A stretch of 64,000 nucleotides of DNA, from positions 310,001-374,000 of the forward strand of contig NZ_BMQK01000003.1 in the NCBI RefSeq assembly GCF_014648075.1. Reading direction: 5' to 3'. The notes below the pieces were generated by a model, which saw nothing but the letters and a program-made list of their open reading frames with translations, did not search any database and was not told the DNA's origin. Shown piece after piece: positions 50,114 through 58,254 of this stretch. Positions within the stretch are counted from its first letter, which is position 1; each line of letters begins with the position of its first letter. Both the position numbers and the translations under genes were made by a program. This DNA is from Streptomyces ruber (GTDB lineage: Bacteria; Actinomycetota; Actinomycetes; Streptomycetales; Streptomycetaceae).

Positions 50114-51492
50114 TTCGCCTCGTACGCGGCCATCGCGGCCCGTACGGCGGGGGAGAAGAAGTCGGGGCCGATGGCGTCGGAGTGGGCCAGTCCCTCGGCG
50201 GTCAGCCGCAGCCGCCCGGAGTCCCGGTCGTCCGGCTCCGCCAGCCAGCCGCGCCCGGCCAGGGTCGCGAGCTCCGCCGGGAAGTCGTCGTACGGCCCGG
50301 AGCCGAAGCGCCGCCGGTAGTCGGCCACCGGGAGTCCCTCCGCCTGGAGCAGGGACTGCAGCAGGTGCCGGCGCCTGGCCTCGTCCCCGTCGACCGCGCG
50401 GCCGTGCACGGCCCGGGAGAAGTCCTCGGTGACCGTGTACGCGTCGATGAGGGAGCGGACCTCGGACATGCCCACCGCGTAGTCGAACGAGTAGTGCAGC
50501 GTCGACGTGTACGAGCGGGCGCCGCAGCCCAGGCCGATCATGCCGTCGGTCTGGCAGGCGTAGTCGTCCGGGCCCTGCGGCGGGGCGTCCGCGCGGCGGA
50601 ACATGCGCATCGAGACCTGCTCGTAGCCGTGCGCGAGCAGATGGTCGCGGCCCTCGCGGTACCGGCGCAGCCGCTGCTCGTCCCACTCGCGGTCGGCGGC
50701 CTCCGGAGCGGCCCCGGCGCGGCGGCGGCCCAGGCCCGTCAGCGGCCGGACGTACAGGGGGTAGAGGTAGATCTCCTCCGGCCGCCAGGCGAGGGCCGCG
50801 TCCAGCGACAGCCGCCAACTGGCCGCCGTCTGCCCGTCGATGCCGTAGATGAGGTCGATGTTGAGGACCGGGATGCCCGCCTCGCGGACGCGTGCGAGGG
50901 CCGCCTCCACGTCGGCGCGCCGCTGGGGCCGTACGGCGGCCCGCGCCTCCGCCTCGACGAAGCTCTGCACGCCGAGGCTGAGCCGCGTGGTGCCCCGCTC
51001 GGCCAGGACGGCGAGCCGGTCGGCCGTCGCCGTGGCGGGCGAGGCCTCCACGGAGAGCGGGATCGCCCGCAGGTCCGCGCCCATGTGCCGCTCGGCGATG
51101 TCGCACAGCCGCGCCAGCTCGCCGGCCTCCAGGAAGGTCGGCGTGCCGCCACCGAACGCGGCGTTCGCGAAGCGCACCGGCTCGCCGTCGCCGAGCGCCT
51201 CGCGGACGGCGACCGCCTGCCGTTCCAGGGCGTCCAGGTAGCGGCGGGTCAGGTCGCCGGGGGCGCCGATCCGCGTGAACAGGTTGCAGAAGCCGCAGCG
51301 CACCTCGCAGAACGGTATGTGCGCGTAGAGGGACAGGGCCTGTCTGCCCTCTCCGGTCCACAGGTCCGCGAGCCGGGGCGCGGGCTCCAGGGGCCGGTAC
51401 GCCGTCTTGTGCGGGTAGGCGTAGACGTAGTGCTGGTACGGGCGGGGCGGCCGCGTCCCGGCGGACGGGTCGGTGAGGGCGGGGGCGGTCAT
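50110..51492 (-). CDS. STM4012-like radical SAM protein (HemN/HemW-related)
   Basis: A 460-residue protein of coproporphyrinogen III oxidase-like build. The radical SAM cysteines C62/C66/C69 are in HIPFCEVRCGFCNLF. SAM-binding elements follow: AAFGGGTPTFL, PLSVEASPATAT, RLSLGVQSF and VLNIDLIYGIDGQ. A HemW-type C-terminal domain contains MIGLGCGARSYTSTLHYSFDY. True HemN/HemW proteins have IPFCxxxCxYC, so this enzyme is a relative with another substrate. ATG 51492 overlaps the preceding stop (ATGA). It belongs to the STM4011-4015 operon. Confidence 0.87.
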   Translation of the reverse strand: MTAPALTDPSAGTRPPRPYQHYVYAYPHKTAYRPLEPAPRLADLWTGEGRQALSLYAHIPFCEVRCGFCNLFTRIGAPGDLTRRYLDALERQAVAVREALGDGEPVRFANAAFGGGTPTFLEAGELARLCDIAERHMGADLRAIPLSVEASPATATADRLAVLAERGTTRLSLGVQSFVEAEARAAVRPQRRADVEAALARVREAGIPVLNIDLIYGIDGQTAASWRLSLDAALAWRPEEIYLYPLYVRPLTGLGRRRAGAAPEAADREWDEQRLRRYREGRDHLLAHGYEQVSMRMFRRADAPPQGPDDYACQTDGMIGLGCGARSYTSTLHYSFDYAVGMSEVRSLIDAYTVTEDFSRAVHGRAVDGDEARRRHLLQSLLQAEGLPVADYRRRFGSGPYDDFPAELATLAGRGWLAEPDDRDSGRLRLTAEGLAHSDAIGPDFFSPAVRAAMAAYEAK

Positions 51493-52325
51493 GCGGACGG
51501 CTCCAGGAAGAAGTGGGCGTAGGGGACGGTCCACACGGCCTCGTGGCCGAGGCGGTGCCCCGTGTATCCGTCGTCTCCGTACGTGGTCCCGTGGTCGGAG
51601 CAGACGACGGCGAAGCAGCGGCGGCGCGAGCTCATCGCGGCGAACAGCCGCCCGACGTGCCGGTCGACGTACGTGAGCGCCGCCGCGTGGGTCTCGATGC
51701 TGTCGCCCGCCTCGCGGGTCGCGCCCGGCAGGTGGAACCAGTTGGGCTGGTGCAGCGCGGAGGCGTTGAGGAACAGGAACAGCCGCTGTCCGGCGGGCAG
51801 TCCGGCGACGACCCGCTCGGCGCACGCCACCTGCTCCTCGAAGGAGGTCGGGGACGCGACGGAGAACTCCGGGGCCCAGTGGCTCTCCTGGAACAGTCCC
51901 GGCAGCACGCTGCCGAGCGCACCCTGCTTGTTGAAGAAGCCGACGCCCCCGACGCACACCGTGCGGTAGCCGCGCCCGGCGAGCGCCGACACCAGGTCGG
52001 GCGTGTCGAAGACGAAGGTGCGGCCCGCGGTGGTCTCGCTGCCGGCGAACCGGCCCGCGAACAGCCGGGGGTGCGGTCCGGGCGCGGCGGGCGTCGGCAG
52101 GAAACCCGCGAAGATCGCCTGGTGGGAGGCGTAGGTGAAGTTCCCGGGGGCGTGCCGCTTCTCCCAGGTGCCGCCCGGCAGGTGCGCGGCCAGGTTCGGC
52201 AGCCGGCCGGCCGCGGCCAGCTCCGCCGCGACGTCGTACCGGAGGGTGTCGAGGGTGAGCAGGAGCAGGTCGTCGCGGCCCACCACCTCGTTCATGTCGG
52301 GGTCCGGCGGTTCAGGGGCGCGCAT
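51489..52325 (-). CDS. STM4013/SEN3800-like hydrolase (alkaline-phosphatase fold)
   Basis: A 278-residue protein with the sulfatase/phosphopentomutase type of fold. The N-terminal metal motif is LLLLTLDTLRYDV, the probable nucleophile region is GNFTYASHQAIFAGFLP, and the C-terminal metal site is SDHGTTYGDDGYTGHRLGHE. No membrane or signal segment is present, so it is cytosolic. It could hydrolyse a phosphate or sulfate ester, or transfer a phospho-group. ATG 52325, preceded by AGGAA, overlaps the upstream gene by 14 bases. It lies between the ATP-grasp and radical SAM genes of the operon. Confidence 0.85.
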   Translation of the reverse strand: MRAPEPPDPDMNEVVGRDDLLLLTLDTLRYDVAAELAAAGRLPNLAAHLPGGTWEKRHAPGNFTYASHQAIFAGFLPTPAAPGPHPRLFAGRFAGSETTAGRTFVFDTPDLVSALAGRGYRTVCVGGVGFFNKQGALGSVLPGLFQESHWAPEFSVASPTSFEEQVACAERVVAGLPAGQRLFLFLNASALHQPNWFHLPGATREAGDSIETHAAALTYVDRHVGRLFAAMSSRRRCFAVVCSDHGTTYGDDGYTGHRLGHEAVWTVPYAHFFLEPSA

Positions 52326-53445
52326 GGTCGTTCCTCGGTTCGGTGGGGTGCGGGGCCGGTGACGGGAGGGGCACGGCCGTCCGCGCGGCGGCTATCTGCG
52401 CCGCGTAGGTGTCCAGGCCCTCGGCGGGGCCGCCCGGGAGGCCGGTCAGGCGGGGCAGCAGGTCGCCGAAGGCGTTGACCTCGCCGACGGCGAACCGCCG
52501 CCAGCCGGTCGCCGGGAGCAGGTCCACGCCCACGCACAGCGTGCGCGGGAAGCAGGCCGCGGCCGCCTCGCAGACGGCCAGCGCCCGCGTCCAGCTCGCG
52601 CCCGCCAGCGCGACGACCGCCGCCAGGTCGCCCCGTGCCCCGCCCAGGTGGAGGTTGGTCAGCGGGGTGCGGCTGGTACGGACGACGGCGTGGGTGGCCC
52701 GGCCCGCCACGACCACGACCCGCAGGTCCGCGGTCCTGCCCCCGACGGACGCCTTGGGCAGCCAGCGCTCGACGTGCAGGCCGTCGGGCGCGAGCGCGTC
52801 CACGATGCCGGCGATCTCGCGCTCGTCGGTGTAACGGCGCACCCGCAGCGAGTTGTGCAGCCCGTCCGGTGTCACCTCCACCGATGTCGTCGCCCTGATC
52901 CGTCCGCCGGCTCCCGTCTCCACGGCCAGCACGCCGGACGCGGAGGAGCCGTGCGCCGGCTTCACGAAGACGCGCGGCATGCCGTGCTCCCGCATCGCCG
53001 CCCGTACGTCGTCCCAGCCGCGCACCGGCAGCGCCCCGCCGGAGGTGGGCGACGCCGGCACCGGCACCCCGGCCGCCGTCAGCCGGGCGTGGCAGAGCCG
53101 CTTGTCGAACAGCACGGCCAGCTCGTCCGGGTCGTCCAGCCGTATCCCGCCCCGCAACGAGCGGACGGCGTCCAGGAAGCGGGCGTACCAGCGGGCGGAC
53201 CCCTCCACGCGCGTGGGCTCGACGGCCCCGCGCAGGTGCCGGTCCACCTCCACGTTCTCGCCCGGTGAGTCCAGCCGCACGATCTCGTCGTCCGCGAAGG
53301 TGTGACCGCCGTCGCGCAGGACGTCGCGCCACTCGACGAGGCGGGGCGTGCCGATCCCGGCGGCCCGCGCAGCCTCGGCGAACAGCGTCACCCGCCGGTT
53401 CTCCCCGTTGCCGACGACCGCCCAGCCGAGCGACCGGCCCGTCAC
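52312..53445 (-). CDS. STM4014-like ATP-grasp protein
   Basis: A 377-residue protein. The N-terminal half includes GWAVVGNGENRRVTLFAEAARAAGI. The ATP-grasp region has LFDKRLCHARLTAAGVPVPASPT, RVFVKPAHGSSASGV (the nucleotide-binding Lys/Gly-Ser loop) and FAVGEVNAFGDLLPRL (metal-binding Glu and Asn). Such enzymes join a carboxylate to an amine or thiol, for example in peptide-like modification. GTG 53445 overlaps the stop of the LRR gene (GTGA). It is the second gene of the operon. Confidence 0.85.
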   Translation of the reverse strand: MTGRSLGWAVVGNGENRRVTLFAEAARAAGIGTPRLVEWRDVLRDGGHTFADDEIVRLDSPGENVEVDRHLRGAVEPTRVEGSARWYARFLDAVRSLRGGIRLDDPDELAVLFDKRLCHARLTAAGVPVPASPTSGGALPVRGWDDVRAAMREHGMPRVFVKPAHGSSASGVLAVETGAGGRIRATTSVEVTPDGLHNSLRVRRYTDEREIAGIVDALAPDGLHVERWLPKASVGGRTADLRVVVVAGRATHAVVRTSRTPLTNLHLGGARGDLAAVVALAGASWTRALAVCEAAAACFPRTLCVGVDLLPATGWRRFAVGEVNAFGDLLPRLTGLPGGPAEGLDTYAAQIAAARTAVPLPSPAPHPTEPRNDHARP

Positions 53446-54407
53446 TCACCCACCGCCACGTAACGCCAGACGTCGCCGTCCCCGTCGTCGTCGGACTCCG
53501 CGTCGTCGGGGTCGGTGTCGACCCGGACGCCCGCCGGTTCCAGCGTGTCCCGCAGCCGGGCGCGCATCTCCTCGCCGAGGAAGTTGTAGTGCATGTCCAG
53601 CGTCTTGAGGTGGGTGAGCGGCTGGCCGGTGAGCAGTGCGGCGGCGCCGTCGTCGGTCAGTACGCCCATCGAGACGTCGAGGACGTCGAGCCGGGCCACC
53701 ACCGGCGCGGCGGCGAGGGCCGCGCAGATGTCGTCCTGCATCTCGCTGTTGCGCAGGGCGAGGTGCTTCAGGGCGGGCAGCCGGGTGCCCGCCAGGATCG
53801 GCTCCAGGTCGGTGACCTCGGCGTCACCGCCGTACTCCGAGGTGCCCAGCCACAGGTCGAGGTGCTCCAGCGCGGGCAGCTCGCTGGCCGCCACCCCGCG
53901 GACGGCCTCGGCGGGCATGCCGCCGGTCTCCACCCGCAGCGTGCGCAGCCGGTCGTGGCGCACCGCGTTGAGCCGCAGGTCGTGGCCGCCGCGCACACCG
54001 AGTTCGGCCAGGTCCCCGAAGGTCTCCAGCAGCGGGGTGACGTCGCCCTGCGCGATCCAGGAGATCTCGCTCTCCTCGACGGTGATGTCGCCGAGGAACA
54101 GTGCCCGCAGAGCGGGCAGTTGTCCGTGCGCCTTCACCAGCGCCTCGATCACGCCCTCCGGGCCTCCCTCGTACGCCTCGCCCCAGACGCCCACGATCAG
54201 CGCGCGCACCCGGGTGATGTCGACGGCGGCCCGGAACCGCTCGAAGGCCTTCTCCCAGCTCTCGCCGCTGCCGTAGATGTCCCCGGTCACGCGCCAGGCC
54301 ACCGACTCCGGAGCGGGCAGACCGGCCGGGTCCACCGGGCCGTCCTCCTCGCCCGGGAAGTGGAAGGCGGGCAGGCCGTGGAGTTCCTGCAGGTGGTCAC
54401 CGATCAT
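53442..54407 (-). CDS. STM4015-like leucine-rich-repeat protein
   Basis: A 321-residue protein. The opening LQELHGLPAFHFPGEEDGPVDPAGLPAPESVAWRV is characteristic of this family. From about residue 90 on, leucine-rich repeats follow: LPALRALFLGDI, FGDLAELGVRGG, LPALEHLDLWLGTSEYGG, LPALKHLALRNSEMQD, VARLDVLDVSMGVLTDDG and LTHLKTLDMHYNFL. The C-terminus is very acidic (DPDDAESDDDGDGD). It is likely the binding or recognition subunit of the system. ATG 54407, behind GAGGAAC, heads the operon. A promoter match of DNA-damage type is found about 80 bases upstream. Confidence 0.87.
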   Translation of the reverse strand: MIGDHLQELHGLPAFHFPGEEDGPVDPAGLPAPESVAWRVTGDIYGSGESWEKAFERFRAAVDITRVRALIVGVWGEAYEGGPEGVIEALVKAHGQLPALRALFLGDITVEESEISWIAQGDVTPLLETFGDLAELGVRGGHDLRLNAVRHDRLRTLRVETGGMPAEAVRGVAASELPALEHLDLWLGTSEYGGDAEVTDLEPILAGTRLPALKHLALRNSEMQDDICAALAAAPVVARLDVLDVSMGVLTDDGAAALLTGQPLTHLKTLDMHYNFLGEEMRARLRDTLEPAGVRVDTDPDDAESDDDGDGDVWRYVAVGE

Positions 54408-54486
54408 GTGCGCCCGTTCCTCGTTCCGTGTCGGTGGAGAGTTCAGCTCGTCGTGCCCGGGGCGAACCTGCCGACCGGGTGAAGGA

Positions 54487-54509
54487 GTTCTACCAAGCCC
54501 CACTGACAA
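54487..54509 (-). promoter_or_regulatory. PafBC/RecA-NDp-type promoter of the STM4015-4011 operon
   Basis: On the minus strand TTGTCAGTG, eight bases, then TAGAAC. The RecA-independent DNA-damage promoter consensus of actinobacteria is TTGTCRGTG-N8-TAnnnT; only the last base of the -10 differs. Predicted start of transcription is near 54480, with a leader of about 73 bases. Confidence 0.65.
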
Positions 54510-54538
54510 AGCGATCATCGGGCCCCGGGCATGGGCGA

Positions 54539-54561
54539 TTGTCAGTGGCTGCCCCTACGGT
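54539..54561 (+). promoter_or_regulatory. PafBC/RecA-NDp-type promoter of the DUF6745 unit
   Basis: TTGTCAGTG, eight bases, then TACGGT: an exact match to TTGTCRGTG-N8-TAnnnT. The CCACTGACAA (54500-54509) and TTGTCAGTGG (54539-54548) halves of the two divergent promoters form a perfect 10-bp inverted repeat. Predicted start is near 54568, 36 bases before the ATG at 54604. Confidence 0.75.
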
Positions 54562-54603
54562 CCTCGGCATGGCACACCGCGTGCCCCGACCGGAGGGAGA
54601 CCC

Positions 54604-54930
54604 ATGTACCGGCAAGGCGACGTCCTGATCGTTCCGCTGGCGGCGGACGCCGTTCCCGAGCACGTACGGGACGCGCCGTCACAGCCGCGCGACACCCGCG
54701 GCCGGCTCGTCCTCGCCCTCGGCGAGGTCACCGGGCACGCGCACGCCGTGGTGGGCCCGGGCCGGCTGGTCCGCGAGGCGGGCGCCACCGGACCGATGCT
54801 GCTGCACGTCCCGGAGGGCGCGCGGGTGGTGCACGAGGAACACGCGGCGATCTCCCTGCCGAAGGGCTGGTACCGCGTCGTGCGGCAGCGCGAGTACGTG
54901 CCGGGCTCGGTACGGATCGTCGCGGACTGA
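54604..54930 (+). CDS. Small beta-rich conserved protein, partner of DUF6745
   Basis: A 108-residue protein opening MYRQGDVLIVPLAADAVP. The stretch LVLALGEVTGHAHAVVGPGRLV and the ending EEHAAISLPKGWYRVVRQREYVPGSVRIV are a recurrent small beta-barrel-like family found with DUF6745 genes and on phages. ATG 54604 follows GGAGGGAG. It starts the divergent unit opposite the STM4015-like gene and lies 53 bases before the DUF6745 gene. No function is known. Confidence 0.8.
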   Translation: MYRQGDVLIVPLAADAVPEHVRDAPSQPRDTRGRLVLALGEVTGHAHAVVGPGRLVREAGATGPMLLHVPEGARVVHEEHAAISLPKGWYRVVRQREYVPGSVRIVAD

Positions 54931-54983
54931 CGCACCGTCGGGCCGGACGGGAACAGAACATGCACATCGAGGAGGAAAACGGC

Positions 54984-56018
54984 GTGACGGAGCAGTCGGA
55001 CTGGCGGGCGGTGGCGGCGGCCACGGGACCGGGTGACCGGGCGGCGGCAGAGGCCGGTGTCGGGCTCGCCTACCGGTCGGCGGGGCTCGACGCACCCGCG
55101 CGGATCGTCTGGGCCCGCTCACCGCTGGAGGCGGTGCGGCTGCTGTCGGGGGAGCGGACGGAGGCCGGTGAGCCGCTCCCGCACAAGGGGGCGAGCGTCC
55201 GGGACGCGCTGCGCGACGTACCGATCGCCGCCGAACGGGACCGTCTGCACGCGGAGCTCGGGCCGACGGGCTGGAGCGAGCACTGGCGCGCCACGGGCGA
55301 GAGCCTGTGGGAAGCCGCCCGCCCGCTTGTCGACCGGGTCCGCCGGGGCGTCGTCGAGGCGCTGGTCCCGGAGCCGGACCGGGCGGAGGAGTCCCGGATC
55401 CGGCTGCTCCTGCTGGACGCGGTCCTCGGCCAGCACGACGCGGCCTGGCTGTCCGCCCTCGGCACCGGCCCTAAGTCCGGGCTGCGCGGACTGGCCGAGG
55501 TGGCCCGCACGGCCGGCTGGTGGTGGCCGTACGAGAACGTGGCGGTGATCGGCGAGCGGCCCACCGCGCTCCACCGCGACGAGGCGGGCCGCCTGGACCG
55601 CGGCGACGGCCCCGCCCTCGCCTACGCCGACGGGTTCGCCCTGTACGCCTGGCGCGGGATGCCCGTGCCCGGTGCGTTCCTCGACGAGCTCACCTCACTG
55701 ACGCCGGAGAGCATCCGGACCGAGGGGAACGCGGAACTGCGCCGCGTGATGCTCGAGCACTACGGCTACGACCGCTACCTGGCGGAGTCCGGGGCGGAGC
55801 CGGTGCACCGGGACGGGACGGGCGTGCTCTGGCGCATACCCCTGCCCGGCGACGAGGACGTGGTCATGGTCGAGGTCGTCAACGCGACGCCCGAGCCGGA
55901 CGGCACGTACCGCACCTACTGGCTGCGGGTGCCGCCCAGGACGCGTACCGCCCGGGAGGGGGTGGCCTGGACGTTCGGCCTGGACGCCGACGCGTACGCG
56001 CCGCTGCGGCAGACCTGA
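54984..56018 (+). CDS. DUF6745 domain protein
   Basis: A 344-residue protein. The region WWWPYENVAVIGERPTALHRDEAGRLDRGDGPALAYADGFALYAWRGMPVP is the signature of DUF6745, followed by EGNAELRRVMLEHYGYDRYLAESGA and a C-terminal beta-rich part (LWRIPLPGDEDVVMVEVVNATPEPDG). GTG 54984 has GAGGAGG upstream; an ATG at 54960 in frame would add eight residues but has a weaker ribosome site. DUF6745 proteins often accompany LRR and STM40xx genes, but no activity is assigned. Confidence 0.85.
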   Translation: MTEQSDWRAVAAATGPGDRAAAEAGVGLAYRSAGLDAPARIVWARSPLEAVRLLSGERTEAGEPLPHKGASVRDALRDVPIAAERDRLHAELGPTGWSEHWRATGESLWEAARPLVDRVRRGVVEALVPEPDRAEESRIRLLLLDAVLGQHDAAWLSALGTGPKSGLRGLAEVARTAGWWWPYENVAVIGERPTALHRDEAGRLDRGDGPALAYADGFALYAWRGMPVPGAFLDELTSLTPESIRTEGNAELRRVMLEHYGYDRYLAESGAEPVHRDGTGVLWRIPLPGDEDVVMVEVVNATPEPDGTYRTYWLRVPPRTRTAREGVAWTFGLDADAYAPLRQT

Positions 56019-56037
56019 GCCGCGGCGGCCCGTCGCG

Positions 56038-56658
56038 TCACTCGAACCGGGAGGTGTCGCCCGCCCCGCGGCGGACGATCTCGGGCTCGCCGCCGGAGAA
56101 GTCGATGACCGTCGTGGGCTCGGTGCCGCAGTCACCGGAGTCGACCACCGCGTCCACCACGTGGTCGAGGCGCTCCTTGATCTCCCAGCCCTGGGTCAGC
56201 GGTTCCTTCTCGTCGGGCAGCAGCAGCGTGCTGGAGAGCAGGGGTTCGCCGAGCTCGGCGAGCAGGGACTGGGTCACGACGTGGCCGGGGATGCGTACGC
56301 CGACGGTCTTCTTCCTCGGGTGGAGCAGCCGGCGCGGCACCTCCTTCGTCGCGGGCAGGATGAAGGTGTAACTGCCGGGCGTGGCCGCCTTGACGGCCCG
56401 GTACACGTCCTTGTCGACGCGGACGAACTGCCCCAGCTGCGCGAAGTCCTCGCACACGAGGGTGAAGTGGTGCCGGTCGTCGAGCTGCCGGATCGCCCGG
56501 ATGCGCTCGATGCCGTCACGGCTGCCGAGCCGGCACCCCAAGGCGTAGCAGGAGTCCGTGGGGTAGGCGACGAGCGCCCCCTCGCGGATGCTGTCGGCCA
56601 GCTGGCGGATGGTGCGCGGCTGGGGGTTGTCCGGGTGCACGTCGAAGTACTTGGCCAT
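56038..56658 (-). CDS. YciO/Sua5/YrdC-family threonylcarbamoyl-AMP synthase-like protein
   Basis: A 206-residue YrdC-fold protein. Typical motifs are GALVAYPTDSCYALGCRLGSRDGIERIRAIRQLDDRHHFTLVCEDFAQLGQF, PGSYTFILPATKEVPRRLLHPRKKTVGVRIPGH, and SSTLLL. It lacks the extra Sua5 domain. The KKTVGVRIP variant is typical of YciO, whose role in t6A tRNA modification is less certain than that of TsaC. It is a single gene, convergent with the DUF6745 gene. Confidence 0.9.
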   Translation of the reverse strand: MAKYFDVHPDNPQPRTIRQLADSIREGALVAYPTDSCYALGCRLGSRDGIERIRAIRQLDDRHHFTLVCEDFAQLGQFVRVDKDVYRAVKAATPGSYTFILPATKEVPRRLLHPRKKTVGVRIPGHVVTQSLLAELGEPLLSSTLLLPDEKEPLTQGWEIKERLDHVVDAVVDSGDCGTEPTTVIDFSGGEPEIVRRGAGDTSRFE

Positions 56659-56696
56659 CCTTCGAGCCTATGCCGTGACCCGGCGCGCACGCGAAA

Positions 56697-56723
56697 GGCG
56701 GGACCCTCGTGGAGGATCCCGCC
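56697..56723 (-). terminator. Terminator after the ferredoxin reductase gene
   Basis: A 12-bp stem with one mismatch (GGCGGGACCCTC against GAGGATCCCGCC), loop GTG, followed on the minus strand by CTTTCGC. It stands 35 bases past the reductase stop. Confidence 0.65.
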
Positions 56724-56758
56724 CGTCGTCGGCCACGGTCGCCCGTGTCCGGAAGGAC

Positions 56759-58123
56759 CTATGCGCCGCTCTCCCGGAGCATGTCCTCGCGCTCGACGTA
56801 CTTCACGCGCTCGCGGCCGTGCGGCTCGCCCTGCGCCTTCTCCGCGGCGTCCAGCTTGTACCAGCCCTCCCAGGTGGTGAAGCGGACGTTCCGCTCGGCG
56901 AGGAAGGCGTCCACGGCCTCCTCGGCGGGCGCGGTCGGCGTGTGCAGCCGGCCGTTCGCGAAGTCGTCCAGGAGGTTGGCGACCGTCTCGTTGGCGTCGC
57001 CCTTGGTGTGCCCGATCAGGCCCACCGGACCGCGCCGGATCCAGCCGGTGACGTACGTGGACTGCAGGTGGGTGCCGCCCTCCTCGATGACCCGGCCGCC
57101 CTCGTCGGGCACCGTGCCGGTCTCGACGTCCCAGGGCAGCTTGGGCAGCTTGTCGGAGAGGTAGCCGACGGCCCGGTAGACCGCGGTGACGTCCCAGTCC
57201 TTGAAGGTGCCGGTGCCCTTCACGTTGCCGGTGCCGTCGAGCTCGGTGCGCTCGGTGCGCAGGCCGACGACCCGGCCGTCCTCGCCGAGGATCTCGGCGG
57301 GCGACTCGAAGAAGTGCAGGAACAGTTTGTGCGGACGGTCGCCGACGTCGCGGATCGCCCAGTTCTCCAGGGTCTTGGCGACCATGTCGGCCTGCTTGTT
57401 GCCGCGCCGGGTGGCTATCGAGCCCTCGTCGTAGTCGATGTCCTCGGGGTCGACGATGACCTCGATGCTGGGGGAGTGGTCCAGCTCCCGCAGCTCCATG
57501 GGGCTGAACTTCGCCTGCGCCGGTCCGCGGCGGCCGAAGACGTGGATCTCCACCGCCTTGTTGGCCTTCAGACCGTCGTACACGTTCGGCGGGATCTCGG
57601 TCGGCAGCAGCTCGTCCGCCGTCTTGGCGAGGATGCGGGCCACGTCGAGCGCGACGTTGCCGACGCCGAGGACGGCGACCTTCTCGGCCTCCAGCGGCCA
57701 GGTCCGCGGCACGTCGGGGTGGCCGTCGTACCAGGAGACGAAGTCGGCGGCGCCGTAGGAGCCGGCCAGCTCGATGCCGGGGATGTCGAGCGCGCGGTCG
57801 GCCGTCGCACCGGTGGAGAAGATCACCGCGTCGTAGAAGGCCCGCAGGTCGTCCAGGTTGATGTCGCGCGGGTAGTCGACGTTGCCGAAGAGACGGATCT
57901 GCGGCTTGTCGAGCACCTGGTGCAGGGCGGTGATGATGCCCTTGATGCGCGGGTGGTCGGGGGCCACGCCGTAGCGGATCAGCCCGAACGGCGCGGGCAT
58001 CCGCTCGAAGAGGTCGATGGACACACCGGGGTCGGCGGCCACGTCGGACTTCAGCAGCGCGTCGGCGGCGTAGATCCCGGCGGGGCCGGCTCCGACAATG
58101 GCTACCCGCAGGGGGCGGGGCAT
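56759..58123 (-). CDS. fprA: FprA-type ferredoxin/flavodoxin-NADP reductase
   Basis: A 454-residue flavoprotein of the adrenodoxin-reductase family. The FAD motif VAIVGAGPAGIYAADALL is at the N-terminus, with FERMPAPFGLIRYGVAPDHPRIKG following. The NADP motif VAVLGVGNVALDVARIL lies near 165, and FGRRGPAQAKFSPMELREL is typical of the family. The C-terminal WIRRGPVGLIGHTKGDANETV closes the FAD site. It transfers electrons between NADPH and ferredoxin for cytochromes P450 or iron metabolism. The upstream iron-box-like elements suggest DmdR/IdeR control. It starts at the ATG of MPRPLRVAI. Confidence 0.93.
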   Translation of the reverse strand: MPRPLRVAIVGAGPAGIYAADALLKSDVAADPGVSIDLFERMPAPFGLIRYGVAPDHPRIKGIITALHQVLDKPQIRLFGNVDYPRDINLDDLRAFYDAVIFSTGATADRALDIPGIELAGSYGAADFVSWYDGHPDVPRTWPLEAEKVAVLGVGNVALDVARILAKTADELLPTEIPPNVYDGLKANKAVEIHVFGRRGPAQAKFSPMELRELDHSPSIEVIVDPEDIDYDEGSIATRRGNKQADMVAKTLENWAIRDVGDRPHKLFLHFFESPAEILGEDGRVVGLRTERTELDGTGNVKGTGTFKDWDVTAVYRAVGYLSDKLPKLPWDVETGTVPDEGGRVIEEGGTHLQSTYVTGWIRRGPVGLIGHTKGDANETVANLLDDFANGRLHTPTAPAEEAVDAFLAERNVRFTTWEGWYKLDAAEKAQGEPHGRERVKYVEREDMLRESGA

Positions 58124-58156
58124 GATCAGTTCCCTTCGAGCGGTGAATACGACTCG

Positions 58157-58186
58157 CAGGCAACCCTAAACTAAGGTGACCCTAAG
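58157..58186. promoter_or_regulatory. Iron-box-like repeats (DmdR/IdeR type) before the ferredoxin reductase gene
   Basis: On the minus strand CTTAGGGTCACCTTAG (58171-58186) and the adjoining TTAGTTTAGGGTTGCCTG (58157-58174) both resemble the iron box TTAGGTTAGGCTCACCTAA. They are 34 or more bases from the start codon. Confidence 0.6.
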
Positions 58187-58254
58187 CTGGTATGCAGGTC
58201 AGATCTATGACCTCATCAACCGCTTTTATGGCCCCAGGGCACTGTCGCACCATG

